Notes: a model not told the origin generated them from the sequence alone. A stretch of 50,268 nt of DNA from Haplomitrium mnioides (GCA_049999725.1 JBNGIS010012754.1:1-50268), one strand, 5' to 3'; positions 1 to 12,256 are shown, counted from the first letter of the stretch. A program made the numbers and translations.

Positions 1-362
1 AGCATCGGTCGTTGAGGAGGAGCCTGCCCCTTCTGAATCAACGGCAAAGTCAACCTCGTCGGCGCCCAGTTCTCTTACGGCAAGCAGCTCAAGGCAAGAG
101 TTGGAGAAGGAGCCCGCGCCAGTTCAAGCTCCTATTTCTAGATTGAAGAGGAAATCCCACAAGGGGTTGCGGACATTTCAAGAAAAGGAGCAAGTTGATC
201 CTCAGACAGTTTCTGAGGAAGATCAAAACAAAATAAGGGAATCACCAATCGAGCGGTGCAGAGTCCATGAGGAAACAATCACAATAAGATTGGAGAACAT
301 GAATTTACCAAAGCCTGGAATGGACAACTGGGGTCCATTCCAAATTCAGAGACTAAACGAGG

Positions 363-462
363 NNNNNNNNNNNNNNNNNNNNNNNNNNNNNNNNNNNNNN
401 NNNNNNNNNNNNNNNNNNNNNNNNNNNNNNNNNNNNNNNNNNNNNNNNNNNNNNNNNNNNNN
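363..462. other. Assembly gap, 100 N
   Basis: A run of exactly 100 N interrupts the ParB-like exon of copy A. By alignment with copy D it replaces roughly the part between RLNE and KYRYEI, so its true length should be somewhat larger than shown and the frame across it cannot be judged. Confidence 0.99.
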
Positions 463-1255
463 ATCGCTACGAGATTGCTGGAGGCAATCACAGTGCTGCG
501 GCAAGGCAGCTGTTGATTACGAAATATGGAGAAAAGAATCTTGCCTTGTCGCTCTGTAATTGCTACGTGTAGGTGGGTCTGACACCAATAGAAGCTTGAA
601 TTTTTTCCACAGATGACAATTACGACCAGAGGTACAGGCTTGAGATGACCTCAATTCAAAAGGTCGAATATTGGCATCAGCGTTTTGTCGAAGGTGGGAT
701 GGTTTCATCCCAAAAGTTAAAAAAGGAGCTAGTTTTAGAAACCTTGGAGATCAAACCAAAGTCCACGCTCAAGAAGACTGTGACTTCTCAAGATAATTGG
801 TTTCAACTGGCATTTAGAAGCGAAGAGCTTTGGGAGTTGCGGCAGAGCATTTTTTCAATGTGGGAGAAGAACCTCGCGAAAGGCCAGAAGCCTAAGGCCA
901 AAGGATCCCTAAGGATGGAAGACATGAAGTGGACGCTTTGGAAGTCTCTTCAGGGTCTTCCTGACGAAGTAAAGATATCAGTTTTGAAGCGGATGGAAGT
1001 CAGAGAACTTTCGATGGATGAAATGTCTCGAGAGGCGGAGAGACACAAGGTTTTGGCGGTGATGGTGAATAGTTTTTGTTCAAAGGTTTTTTTGCAGTTC
1101 TTGGGAAGAGGCTCAAGAGGAGTACCCTCTTCACATGGAAGAGTCAAAGATGTCTTCATTTTATTCAAGTTTCGAGAAGCTTTTGGTAATTCCTTTCTTT
1201 GGATCTTTAATTTGTTATTTGTTTTTTGCATTTCATTTTTTATAAATTTATGTCG

Positions 1256-1562
1256 ATGTCCAAGCGCGCTTAAGCTTGGAAGTCTATGCGTGCATGGACT
1301 TTGATGTCTAGATGCGCAGTAACATCGAAGTTCCTGAGCGCCTGAACTTCGAAGTCCATATGCGCATGGACTTTGAAGTCAATAGGCGCATGGCTTTCAA
1401 AGTCCATTCGCGTATGGATTTTGATGTCCTTGCGCACAGGGACTTCGAAGTCCATGTGCGCATTCACTTGAAGTCCAGTCGCACTAGGACTTCGAAGTTC
1501 ACGCGGGTAGGAACTCCAATGTCCATGCACGCATGGGCATAGAAATCCATGCTCGCATGGTT
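1256..1562. repeat. 24-bp palindromic minisatellite in gene 1 intron (copy A)
   Basis: Degenerate tandem units with a 24-bp period, each near the palindrome AGTCCATGCGCGCATGGACT joined to the next through TTCGAA or TTCAAA. The array fills most of the intron between the ParB-like exon and the motif IV exon (intron about 1186-1615). The same type of array sits at the same place in copies B, C and D. Confidence 0.85.
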
Positions 1563-2918
1563 TTAACATTTCAATGTTTTTATTTTCTAATGTTTTTGTT
1601 TTTATTTTTTTCAAGGGGACGAAACTTTCAAGCGGTAGCTAGCAAAGAAACTTACTGCAGCTGCGAAGGGAAGAAAGAAGTCTGGGGTCAAGGTAGCCCC
1701 CGAAGAACAAGACCAGCCTCCGACATTGGTCTCTTACCCTCCAGCTTTTCTTCTCCACTGCCAGAAGGCCAGGAAGTGGAAAGCATGGCAACAAAGTGGG
1801 GCTACATCTCTCACAACAGAAGGAGTTGTGAGAGATGAGGAAGAAGATTTGTTATCTTATATGGACGGTCTTAACGTGGTGTTTTACCAAGTCCACGGGG
1901 AGGCCAATGCGAGGCAATTGAAGGGCCTTGTGAAACCTCAGAGTTTCACATTGGCTATTGCTGGCATTCCTTACGGTTATAACCTAAAGGAATGTAAGCA
2001 TGATGATTCAGAGCCATTTTCAAAAGATGACATTATCGACATGGTATCATCTTTTGCGGCAGTAACTACTTCAGAGTTTTGGTCGTTTGTAATCATACAT
2101 TCTTCGCAGCAATTTGGCATATTAGAGGATGCCCTTTCTGAAGTCTGATGTGCAATTGATCACGACATCTTGTGAGTTTTTCTTTCATTTTTATTTTTTT
2201 TTGATTTGTTTGTTTTTTATTTCTCTTGCATTTTTGTTACAATATTTGATATGGTTGTTTATCTTTTTGCAGAGACAAAAGTAATATACATCATTCTGGT
2301 GGTCCCAGAATCTCACATGCCCACGAGTACTGGACGGTGGGCTACTGGTCAAAGGAGGGAAAAAGGAGCATGCGCCATTTTAACTTGTAAGCTTCTTCAG
2401 CAACCGGACTTTCTCAGCAACCAATACGGAGTGTTTTTGGCTGTCTTGCAATTTTCGCCAAGCTTAAACATCCAGAAGAGGATGCTCATGTGAATGTTTA
2501 TCAGAAACCGTAGGCTTTGTATAACTTTTTTATTGACCATCTATCAAAAGAGCAAGATTGGATCCTTGATCTCTGCTCTGGGTCTAGTACAGGCCTTGTC
2601 TGTGCTCTTAAGCTGATGCAAAATTGCATCGCCGTGGAATATGATAGACGCCAGTCTATCTTGATTCCTTAGATGGTTTTGGAGATGGCTTCTTTGCCAT
2701 CCGATGTAACTGAGTCACAAATAGTTTTTGCGTACCACAAGAAACATGTTCCTCCTGGTACTGCAGGTGCTTCTGATGACTCTGTAGTGATATCGGGGAC
2801 TAAAAAGTCTTGACAAAATTCTCTAGCGGCTTCAGATGCTCAGCCTGTAGATTTAGATGAGACAGTTCCTTCAGAAGAGGAGAGAGTTTGAGGACATCTT
2901 TGTACAATTTGCAGTAGT

Positions 2919-2924
2919 AATAAA
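2919..2924 (+). promoter_or_regulatory. Poly(A) signal AATAAA, gene 1 copy A
   Basis: AATAAA lies 28 bp after the gene 1 stop at 2889-2891. Copies C and D have AATAAA at the equivalent place, which supports its use by the ancestral gene. Confidence 0.6.
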
Positions 2925-3094
2925 ATTTATTTTTTCCAAATCTTTTTTTGCAAAAGTTTTATCTTGTTGCTCTTTCAATCTACTACAAGTCTTTTCATCA
3001 AGATTCGATTTATTTCCCCTAAGAATAAGTTGACACTTTTGATAGTCCAAGAATGGTTTGAACTCAATTTCTTATCTTAGAATAATTTGGAGTC

Positions 3095-3395
3095 TTTGCA
3101 CATTGTTTAGTGTCTTTGCGTATTAAGGCTTTGTAGTTCTTGTTTGGTTTCCCTGCGCGCTTAAGCTGTACGGTTGTTGTTCATAGTCCCTGCACCCGTT
3201 GGTCAAAGGGTTCTTGTTCAATGTCTATGCTTGCATAGGCTGCAAGGTTCTTCTTTAGATGCTTGGCGTGTTTTGGCTGTAGGATTCTAGTTGAAAGTCC
3301 ATGCGTGCATAGGCTTTACGGTTCTGGTTTGGAATCTATGCTTGGATAGACTTTGTTGGCTACAATGCTCAAAGCCAGGTTTAAAGTCCTTACTC
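3095..3395. repeat. 37-bp repeat block downstream of gene 1 (copy A)
   Basis: Degenerate copies of a roughly 37-bp unit: GTCTATGCGCGCATAGGCTT-like palindromes separated by TTAGGGTTCTTGTTC-like spacers. The block lies between the gene 1 poly(A) region and the right TIR, and has equivalents at 40905-41300 (copy C) and 45815-46195 (copy D). Confidence 0.7.
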
Positions 3396-3699
3396 GAATT
3401 GACATTTACATTTTCCTGTACTTTTTTCTACCGAAAGATATATATTTTATTTCTTTTTTGTTGAATTTAATTTATTCACAATAGTATCAAGTTTTTTCAA
3501 AATATTCAAATAACCAAAATGTTTGTTTTTTAAGTTTTCTTTCTTAAGAAAATATTTGAAATATAATCTAAATGAAAAATATACATTTTTTATTTATAAA
3601 AAACAATTTTTTTTCGAAAAGAAGATTTTAGTCTTAAATTTGATGTTTTTGAATGACAAATCTTCGAAAAAAAAATTCTGACTACCAAGTGAAACAGGA

Positions 3700-3736
3700 A
3701 CTTAGTAGCGGCTCTTGGTTCAAAGTAGCGGCTGTT
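3700..3736 (-). repeat. Right terminal inverted repeat, copy A
   Basis: The outermost 20 bp (3717-3736) read inward as AACAGCCGCTACTTTGAACC. Two direct AGTAGCGGCT motifs at 3704 and 3724 lie 20 bp apart inside the terminus, like paired transposase-binding motifs. The same terminus closes copies B, C and D. Confidence 0.8.
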
Positions 3737-3739
3737 CAA

Positions 3740-6430
3740 GATGTAATATGCTAACATTTGCTATCTCCAATGTATTTAGTCAATGACCTAACCGTCATGA
3801 TAAAGAATATGGAATAGTGTGGAATCTTCTTGGCTTGTACTACAATTTAACATCAAAGAAATGTAGCTGATCTTACCATCAATGATAAGGACTTGTCATA
3901 TTTTCCAAGTGAATTGGTTGCAACAAGAGCTTGTGATCAATGTGTATAAGTACAAGTTTCTCTTAAAGACAATGTCTCCAAACCTTGGTAGCATTAACCA
4001 TAGCTAGCTTCTCTCTATCTCTTGCAAAATAGTTTCTCTCTACCGTATTTGAATAACGTGACATGAAGGTAGTTGGATGAAGTCCATCCCAAAACTCTTT
4101 GTTGTAACACTGCTCTAATAGCAAAGTTAGATGCATCAAAATCAACTATACAACATGTTTTTGAATCATATAATTGAATAATTGGACGAGAAGAGATCAC
4201 ATCCTTGAGTTGTTGAAATTCATTTTGCTCTTTGTTTGTCCATTGAAACTTTGCCTCTTTGTCTAATGGATCCGTAAGCAGTGCAACAATACGAGTATAG
4301 TAATGAGTGGATCGTCGATAAAAACTTACTTATCCATTGAAAGCTCAAACATCCTTTGCTTCATTTGGCGTTGGCCACTCTTTGATAGCCTGAATTTTTT
4401 CTTGCTCCATCTTGATGTCATTCTCAAACACTTTATGCCCTAGATAAGTCACCTCTTGCTTCCAAAACTCACACTTAGACTTCTTGCAATAAAACTTTCA
4501 ATTGCACAATCTTTGCAATACTACTTTGAGATGATCACAATGTTTAACTTCACTCTTACTAAATATAAGAATATTGTCCAAGAACACCAACAATGATTTA
4601 TCTAATAACCCATCAAAAACTTAATGCATTTGATCTATGCATATTGTCAGAGTATTAGTAAAACCAAATGTAAGAACCTTCCACTCAAAATACCCATATC
4701 TTATGCAAAAAGCTACCTTTGGCACATCACTTAGCTTGATAGAAATTTGCAAATAGTCACTTCAAAGATCCAACTAAGAAAAGAATTACACACCACTTAA
4801 TTAATCCAACAAATCATTAATACGTGGTAAATAATAACCATTCTTCTTTGTTTGATTGTTAAAGCCAATATAACATGTAAAAAGACAAAATCCACCATCT
4901 TTCTTTGGTACAAAGAATACCGGTGCTCCCCAAGGCAAAGTATTATATTGAATGAAATCCTTCCCAAGAAGGTTTGTCAAGGTCTTTCAAAGCTCTTCTA
5001 ATTCTTGTGGTGATAACCGGTATATAGGCCGATTATAAGAAGTAATTTTTGGTATCAACTCAATCGAAAAAGGCATTTCTCAGTCATCTAGCATTCCCTT
5101 TGGTAAACCTTCCAAAAATACATCCACAAACTCCTTCAAAATATCATCTATTATTGAGGTAGGTAAAGATTTTCCTCCCTTCTTGCTCAAGTCCATGATT
5201 GGCTTGATCCAAACAACAAAGACAAGCAACTTTTTTTCCATGGAAGAAATATGCTTATTTGATTCGGCCTCTTAACCAACAATGCCAGACGTCTTAATAG
5301 AAACTGCTTTCGTTATCAAGTAAATTGAATTTGTCGTTTTTTTGAATCAACTTGAGTAGATCAATCATTAAGCCAGTACAAGCCTAAAATGATGTCAAAT
5401 TGTATAAGTGCAATAACAAATCATATAGATTCCACATACTCTTTTCCAATCCTTAGAATGAATGGCTTTTGAGAGTGAAACATGTCATGCTTTTGGTCAT
5501 TGGCCATAGTTAGAACACTCCTCTTTAATAGGCATAAATTTTGCTATGATCACCTTAGCAAAACGTATTAACATAAAGTTTTTAGAACTCTCGCAATCTA
5601 CCAACATTCTTTTAGAGTGCTTGTCAATCATATTGTCAAGATACAACAAGTACTTTGAACACTTGTCAATTTTTTAATTCTACTAATGCTAGTGAAGTTA
5701 GAAGTAAATCATTTGAATAGTTGAAGACGTAACCTAGCTTCTACGACAATAGGTAATGAGTCATACCACTCCACTATATACATTTCTTTTTCTAATTGAG
5801 CACACTCTCTCATTTTCACTTCCATCCTCGTGCAAGGCTTCAATCTCCAAACAAAACAGTCTAGTGTTTCTTCTTCTCTTGTATCAAGAATTTGCATAAT
5901 TATATTATAATATTGGATAGTATAGCTTTTCACTATACCAAGTTGCTTCAATTCAACTAATCAATCTCTTGCTACTTTTTGAAGCATTTAAAACCCTAAA
6001 TCTTAAAATCACCGCTTCTTTGAATTGATACTAAGAAACAATAAGAACAACAAATCCATATTGTACTTGTTCTATTTGATATCTCCACCAAGTCTTTGTA
6101 ACTCCTAATTGACTTGCTGCAAAGAGAATTTGTTGACCATCTTCTCTAATGTTTGTAGCTTCAAAATATTGCTCAAAATCAAACATGAAGTTCTCAAATG
6201 CACCACAAATTGTTTTTCAATCATATACTTTTGGCATTGGAAATTGTACATAAATCTATTTGTCTCAAAAATTTGCTCTTTCTTTTATTCTCACTTCTAA
6301 AATGCATAAAATATGTTCATGTTATTGTTGTAGAGCTTGAACTACAACAAGGGATTCCGGCTTCCACTTTGGAGTCATTTCTAGCCTAAGTTTTCTTAGT
6401 AATTGCTCATATATGCTTCACTAGTCTATT
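3740..6430 (-). pseudogene. Ty3/gypsy gag-pol remnant
   Basis: Read on the minus strand from 6430 leftward. Gag comes first (about 5709-6110), with TWW and AVILRF pieces and a following retrotransposon-gag helix region. Then come scattered protease and spacer pieces, reverse transcriptase (about 4380-5060: RPIYRLSPQELEEL, LPWGAPVFFVPKKDGGF) and RNase H (about 3960-4180: DASNFAI, REKLAMVNATKVWRH). Many frameshifts and stops separate these pieces. No integrase is seen before the copy A terminus at 3736, so it may continue left of copy A. TATAAATAG on the minus strand near 6432-6444 may be residual LTR promoter sequence. A dead retrotransposon copy. Confidence 0.8.
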
Positions 6431-6449
6431 TATAGAGGCTACAAGTTTT

Positions 6450-6670
6450 GATTGAGAGTTCTCATACGCATAAGTTTTTCAAATCCAAGCTCACCAGGGA
6501 TTCAAAGTTTCACTTCATAGTCCTTGCGCATATGAGGTTTTTGGCTCTAGTTTGGAATCCATCCGTGTCTAGACTTTGGTATTACTTGCATGCATGGGCT
6601 TTATCAACCTTCGCGCATACAAGGTTTCAAGTTCAACTTGAGAGTTCATGCACATGTAGGTTCAGTAGTC
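6450..6670. repeat. Left-arm repeat block (fragment E)
   Basis: Degenerate units with GCGCATATGAGGTTT-, GCATGCATGGGCTTT- and GCGCATACAAGGTTT-like cores and AAGTTC spacers, equivalent to the 52-bp repeat block of copy C at 28130-28560. Confidence 0.55.
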
Positions 6671-6921
6671 AACCACTCAATTTCTTTCAAGAAATGGGTA
6701 GATAGGAATGAAATATAATAATGTTTTTGATTTTGAATAATTTGTTAACAAAATGAAGATCACTGTTTTTGTTTTTAAGTACACTAATAGGTTATGAGAG
6801 TTAATATACCATAATCTACTTTGAAGAATTAAAGCACACATTGAATTATGCCTCAAAAAAAGGAAGTGACTAGAATAAAGTATTCATATAACTTTTAAAA
6901 CATACAAAATCATAAATAGAT

Positions 6922-8720
6922 TCAACCACTCTTCTCCATTTCTTCAGACTCAGCTTCAAAAGATTTATCAAGATTCTTGCGGTCCTTATTAGTGTTGACC
7001 TCATTGGTTGATTCTCTTTTTAACATTTGAGGATGGATGGCTTGATGTCTCTTATATTGAAATATGTTGTATTTGAAAGTTGCTAGAATGGTTTTCCTCA
7101 ATTGGTGTTTTTTTGTGAGAAGAAGTAAAAAACGAGAATTGTGATATGTGTTACATCTAGCACATTGATATGTAATCTTTATTTACATTTTTATTTTTTG
7201 GTTGCTATTTTCTCTAGAAAGTATTGTCCAATAAACACCTTCTTAGCCTCACAAACATACCACTAAACACATAGTTTTTTTGGGTTTAGAGGTTCACCCT
7301 CATCAAATGACAAAACTTTGAGTACTTTTGCAATCCAAAACATTATTCTTTTTTAAAAAAGTGATGCAACAATACAAATGAACATTTTGGCTTGGACATC
7401 ATATACATTGATAAATTTGTCATTGTGTCTTATTTCATGTAAAACCATTCTTTCTCTCAGCCTAGAAGATCTATCATATATTGCTCAATGTAGATAGAAT
7501 ATACATCTAGTTGGAGCATTTTCCTCTTATTGTTGAACGTCAACTTGAAAGGATACACCAACGTTTTGAGAATCATTGAAAGAGTTGTAGATTTTGAATC
7601 TAGAAACATGAATTTTGTTTTGAGTCTTCTTAGCTTTTTTTCAATGATGTAAACTAAAATTGCGTTTTGGGTAAGAGAAACCCCATTCCACCATTGAATG
7701 CCAAAATCTAAAAAAAGCTTGTGGCAATTGCTTGCTTTTGAAGTCTTTTATTGCCAAGATTACTTTGTCCACATCAACTTCTCTTTCTTCTTTTTTAGAT
7801 CGCTTGATTTCAAAATAAGCCTTCAAGAGAATCAACATTGCAGTAAGAATTTTCTTCTAATTTCATTAGGTACTTGAGTTGGTGAACATCATCCTAAGGT
7901 AACCAAATTCATTTTTTGAAAATTGTTTGCTCCAAATCTTTGCAATTGAATCACTCAACTTAAATTTAAATTGTTGGTCGAAGGTTATGTGGTTAATCTT
8001 TTGAATAAAGAAAAAAGGTTGTTGTTGAAACAATTGGAAATCCCAAGTCTCTTGTAGAGGAGTTACGTGTAGTTTTGGATTAAAAGACAATTATAGTGCC
8101 TTGCTAAGACTCATTAGCATAAAAGCCTTGACATATTCTAGAAATTTCAAGAATCTATTGAACATCTCATCAATTTGATCATGGGTATGCTTGACCATGA
8201 GAAATCCCCATTGATTTTTCAAAATACATTCTTGGCAATTGAAAGACTAATACATCCAAAACAAAATGAAACTTTATTTTTTTTCTTGAGTTGTATTGTT
8301 GAGCTAGAGATGCAACGTAGGAGTTAACGGATTTTGAAAGTCACAAAATATTTATTTAGCACTATACAATCAAATTTAGATCACTCCTCAAGTTTGCATA
8401 GGTTAAAATGACCCTCAAAGAAAGAGTATGGTTGAAAATTAAAGCGACAACAATGTGCACACCCACCAAACAGTCTTTATTGATATTCTTTTGTGCTGAT
8501 GGCCAATGTGGAATCATTGTTTTTTTTTAATCCATGCCATCAATTACAATATTTAAGTACTTTTGACCATCAATATAACTTTTTCTTCGATGGTTTGCAA
8601 GTTTTGTTCTTTCTTTCTTTTATTGGTCACGATGAAAAAGAAATTGGCAACTATATTTGATTGCATCACAAAATAGACCAATAAATATTAATAATGCTAG
8701 GAAAGAGGCATTTTATTGAG
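6922..8720 (-). pseudogene. Gene 2 fragment E: DUF7869-like, C-terminal half
   Basis: On the minus strand a DUF7869-like core is recognisable near 8150-8310: LNNTTQE, then KHTHDQIDEMFNRF where the family usually has a GHTH motif. Downstream sequence runs to a C-terminus rich in Glu/Lys/Asp (ESTNEVNTNK, EAESEEMEKSG) and a TGA at 6922-6924. The acidic tail is similar to that of copy C. Frameshifts and stops are frequent. The N-terminal exon is missing. Confidence 0.65.
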
Positions 8721-8879
8721 AATTTAAAATGAGATTGCGAATAGTGTCTTGTATGCATAAAGTTGCAAAGAACAACAGTAAGTTTTAAGAAAGAAAAAAA
8801 AGGACAAAAGAGAAATATATCCCCTTTGCACTTGAAATCTTAAGTAAGAAGATAGTTGGAAACCACAACTCTTGCTCTC

Positions 8880-9664
8880 TAATTACAAGAGAATACTAGA
8901 GGAAATGAATCTTGTGCGTTCAAGAGGTCCCAAATGTGTAGAGGGTTACAAATAACAACAAATCCCAAGCTAGCTTAGAGTCCAAAGCACATTTAGGTTT
9001 ACAAAAATATAGAATCTCTTGCACTTCTAGGTTATATGTGTGTAAGTAGTTAGAAATAACAACAATTAATTCTAAGAGAACCTAAACTCTATGAGTATAT
9101 AAGGTTACAAACAACAATGACATATCTTAAACGTATCTAGACTGTATGTGCAAATAAAGTCTCAAAAAATAATAGCAAATCTAATATGTGCTTAGAGTCT
9201 ATGCACATGAAGGACTACAAAAATTAAAAACAAATCTTAGATGTGCATAGACTTCATGAGCGCAAAAGATTTCAAAGAAAAATAATGAATATAATGCACA
9301 TGTAGAGTATATATAGGTATAAGGCTACAAACAACAATAATGAATCTTATGTGTACTTAGACTCCATGTGCGCATGGGGTTTTAAAGAAAAGTAATGAAT
9401 CTTGTGTGCATATAGAGTTTATGCACGTATACGATTACAAAAAAGATAATGAATCTGAGTACATCTAAACTCTATGTTCATATGAGGTCTCAAAGAACAA
9501 TAACAATTTTTATGCATGTATATAGTCTATGTGTCCATAGGGTTAAAAAAAACAATGATGAATCCTATGCACACATAAGGATACAAAGAAAAACAACAAA
9601 TCCTATTTTTGCATAAACTCTATGCACGCTTAAGGATATAAACAACAACAATAAATCCTATGCA
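8880..9664. repeat. Expanded ~55-bp repeat array, gene 2 intron (fragment E)
   Basis: About 14 degenerate units of 54-58 bp: CTATGCRCRCATARGG-like palindromic cores alternating with AAGAACAACAATAATGAATC-like spacers. The same repeat is much shorter in copies B (18360-18740) and C (30890-31190), so this array has expanded. It resumes after the solo LTR at about 10060-10180. Confidence 0.7.
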
Positions 9665-9669
9665 CTTAT

Positions 9670-10054
9670 TGTAATAGTACAAGCATAAGGTTGTGTTGTT
9701 TACAAGAAAATAGAGAGGAGTGAAGGAAGTGGTAGTGAGTCACTTTTAGGGTTGAGATTAGATTACTTGCCTTCGAAGTCATTTTTAGTAGAGAGTCACT
9801 TTTAGGGCTGAAATTAGAATGGACTTGTAAGTGAAGAAAGAGGGATGATTGCCTCTTCTCTTGTTTAAATAGAAGGGCTTCCTAGCCCCACTCCTCATTC
9901 TAGAGTTCCTCTCAATTCGGTTTGGCTCTTTGGTTGTTTGGCCTTGGCTAGCACTCTTGGCTTTGGTTTGCTTATTGTCATTGAGTTGTATAACTCTTTT
10001 AGAGTTATCTTGAAGTTTTACTTATTTGGAAGTCGGTCTTTGAGTTCTTTTACA
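9670..10054 (+). mobile_element. Solo LTR, Ty3/gypsy-type, 385 bp
   Basis: Begins TGTAATAG and ends TTTTACA, flanked by CTTAT (9665-9669) and CTCAT (10055-10059), a near-perfect 5-bp target duplication. Homologous to the LTR at 24774-25257, including a promoter-proximal stretch (TTGTTTAAATAGAAGG; TTGTATAAATAGAAGG in the other copy). It splits the repeat array of fragment E. There is no internal region, which fits LTR-LTR recombination. Confidence 0.75.
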
Positions 10055-10289
10055 CTCATAGACTCTATATGTGCTTAAGGTTAAAAACAACAATAATGAA
10101 TCTTCTATACGTAAGAAGTTACAAACAACAATAACAAATCTTGTAAGCATGCAGAGTCTTGTACATTTGAAATCTCTTAAACTTATTGAATTCAAAATAG
10201 CATATTTGATAAAGAATAGAAAAAGTATTATAATTGTTATGATAGAAGATGGAAAGTTATAACAAATACAAGGAGTATTTAAATGCAAT

Positions 10290-10838
10290 ATTAGAGACCA
10301 AAAAAATTTGCATTATATATGCTCATATGTCAAGTCATGCATGCTACTCTCATAATACTCCCATATTTGTATGCATGTTTGTAATTATATCTTTTTGTTG
10401 TATGTAAATGTTGAGGCTCGATATAAAAAACCCAAACAAAAATGGGTTTGCCTCAACTCTATTTTGCATCATTTAGATCTATGCTCATTTATGTCTTGTA
10501 TTAGTAAAACTAGCATGAGGAGTAGAAATATAGAGCTGACTCAAAAAGAGGGCTCCACCTTTGATGTTTGTGATCTCTATGGACCTTGTTCCGTTGTGAC
10601 TTATTATTTCAGCTTAAACCGCACCAATCTAAGAATATAACTAAGTGTCTAAGTTGATTAGTGATGTAGAAGTATCAATAGTCTCTATGATATATGGTGT
10701 GGTTTGGGATGGTAACCGTATACACTATGTGGTTACTCTAATGCAAATTGAAAAAAAAGTTTAAGTGGAGTTATTGCCTTATATCTTGTTTCTCTATCAC
10801 TCTATGATGGGTTGGTAGAAATATTGCTACCTTGTATA
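10290..10838. other. Unassigned AT-rich spacer
   Basis: No coding similarity recognised. An open frame of 89 codons at 10371-10640 has no recognisable motif. A short stretch near 10265-10310 resembles 26320-26370, so part may be repeat-derived. Confidence 0.5.
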
Positions 10839-10865
10839 AACAACCACTACTTTGCTACTTTGAAC
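10839..10865 (+). repeat. Left terminal inverted repeat, copy B
   Basis: Starts AACAACCACTACTTT, then has a small internal duplication (GCTACTTT) before GAAC. It is inverted relative to the right TIR at 22868-22887. Confidence 0.6.
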
Positions 10866-11718
10866 TGTGAACAAGCTACTCAATATATGAATTTTTTTTT
10901 CTTAAAATTTTTTTTTTTCAAGCTCAAAAAATAGAGAGAACGAGGTTACTTTTCTAAAAAAAAAACTATGTGAGTTTTTGTGCTTTATTTTTTGCCGTTT
11001 GAACAAGCTTTATAGAGCAAGAAGAAATTTTATTATACAAAATTGAATGATATTCTTAGTTTTTATAAAAATATTAGAAATATCAAAATCAATGAAAAGT
11101 ACAAAAACCATGGTTTGTTTTTACAAAAAGCTTGCATTTTTCATTGATTACATTTCAAAGCCCAAAAACTGAAACATATCTCCAAATAAGCTATTTAAAA
11201 ATAAATTTGGTTGCACAAACTTCATACCCACATAGACATAATGCCACTAAGAACTTATTTTCTGAAAAATAAATAGAAAACTTGAGAAAAAACCCATGCA
11301 AACTAGAAGTAAAGAGAATCAGTTTGGAATCTGAGGGAACCAAAACGAACAAACCTTGAGTGGATTTAAGAGCTGTATTTTGAAGTTCAAGAAAAAAAAT
11401 TTTCTTTTGTAGTTCAAAATCTATACGAGCAACAAGTAAAGTGGCCATGTTTTAGAAGGGTTCAACAATTTAAAATCTTTTAAAATTCAAAGATTCATAT
11501 ATGCAAAGAAGTCATAGTTTAAAATGAAAAGGCTGGTGGGTTTAAAGATTTTCTTCAAAGTCTAAACATATAATAAGCTCCAATTTTTGGACGAGAGTCT
11601 CCCAAACAAAGGGTTTTGAGTTCCTTAAGAAGTTCTTTGAGCAGTTTAGAATCTATATTCTACATCATAGTCTTTGTATGTACAAGGTTTCAGGTTCTAT
11701 ATTTGAGTGTGTATGTGT
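10866..11718. other. Left arm of copy B, non-coding
   Basis: AT-rich with A/T runs. It aligns over several hundred bases with 27290-28060 of copy C, including a shared TTTTTGCCGTTTGAACAAG-type stretch and the CATTGATTACA stretch. No protein is supported. Conservation between copies may reflect subterminal function or only common ancestry. Confidence 0.6.
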
Positions 11719-12256
11719 GGAAGTGTCGCTCCCCTGTTTCGGTCCTTAACATTTACAGGCCCTGTTTTGATGCAGGGGAGGACAGGTTTTGAGCCTTCAG
11801 GTTCTTTTCTGAGATGGCCCCTCGCCAGTTACCACTTTCAGGCCCTAAGGACTCTCACTCACAGGTCCACATCCATAACACCCAGCTCTTGTGTGATTCT
11901 TCCTCTTTATTCTTAGGACCCAATGACTTAGGCCCTGCCACCTTATTTGTGCTTGGGTAGAATGGTGCTGGTGACCTGCACAGCTGAACACACCACAGCT
12001 CTAGACTCCCCCTTTCAGGGTGGTCACAGGTCTGCTACAACTATTCCTACCTATCCTAACATGCACTAATCCCTAACTAATTTCTAACTATGCTTTCAGG
12101 ATCAGGAACAGAGAGCATTCACCCCCAGGATACCGGACTGTGTCAAGGGATTGGACTCCCCCCTCAAGTGTGTTCCTAGGGTCTGCTCAGCTGATTTGAT
12201 GTCCACTAATCTAACAACTCAAAAGGACACACATGCAGAAATGAAATCTAACTACA

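Larger units (their letters stand above)
2..2891 (+). pseudogene. Gene 1 copy A: ParB-like / beta-class DNA methyltransferase, decayed
   Basis: Three exons are visible. Exon 2 to 1185 has a Glu/Ser/Pro-rich linker, then the start of the ParB-like domain (DNWGPFQIQRLNE), a 100-bp N-gap, the YEIAGGNHSA motif and a helical region. Exon 3, from about 1616 to 2169, carries methyltransferase motif IV. In this copy it reads AGIPYG, where copies C and D read ADIPYG. Exon 4, from 2273 to 2891, carries motif X (YQKP) and motif I (DLCSGSSTG, about 2565-2591), then AVEYDRRQSI. Lesions include TAG and TGA near 577-600, an extra T near 1090, a shifted exon 3 acceptor, TGA at 2146 and stops in exon 4 at 2388, about 2508, about 2671 and about 2811. 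It is a pseudogene with the same domain order as copies C and D. Confidence 0.8.
1..3736 (+). mobile_element. TIR element copy A, right part
   Basis: Right-hand part of a large TIR element. It holds gene 1 from the linker-coding exon to the stop, a 37-bp repeat block and the right terminal inverted repeat ending at 3736. The left end, gene 2 and the first gene 1 exon lie outside the window. The same gene order and right end occur in copies B and C (+ strand) and D (- strand), which defines the family. The right flank from about 3740 is a minus-strand Ty3/gypsy remnant, so this copy probably inserted there. Confidence 0.85.
6440..10290 (+). mobile_element. TIR element fragment E (left half, ends missing)
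   Basis: Resembles the left halves of copies B and C in the same orientation: left-arm repeats (6450-6670), gene 2 C-terminal half on the minus strand (6922 to about 8720), then gene 2 intron repeats (8880-9664 and about 10060-10180), interrupted by a solo LTR at 9670-10054. Neither TIR nor gene 1 is present. The left limit coincides with the 5' side of the gypsy remnant. Confidence 0.7.

Noticed and set aside
1270-1614. Repetitive open frames over palindromic arrays on both strands (also near 38870-39391 and 49524-49706)
   Set aside because: The 24-bp unit is divisible by three and stop-poor, so it gives periodic frames (for example HARMDFEV) on both strands. They lie in introns.
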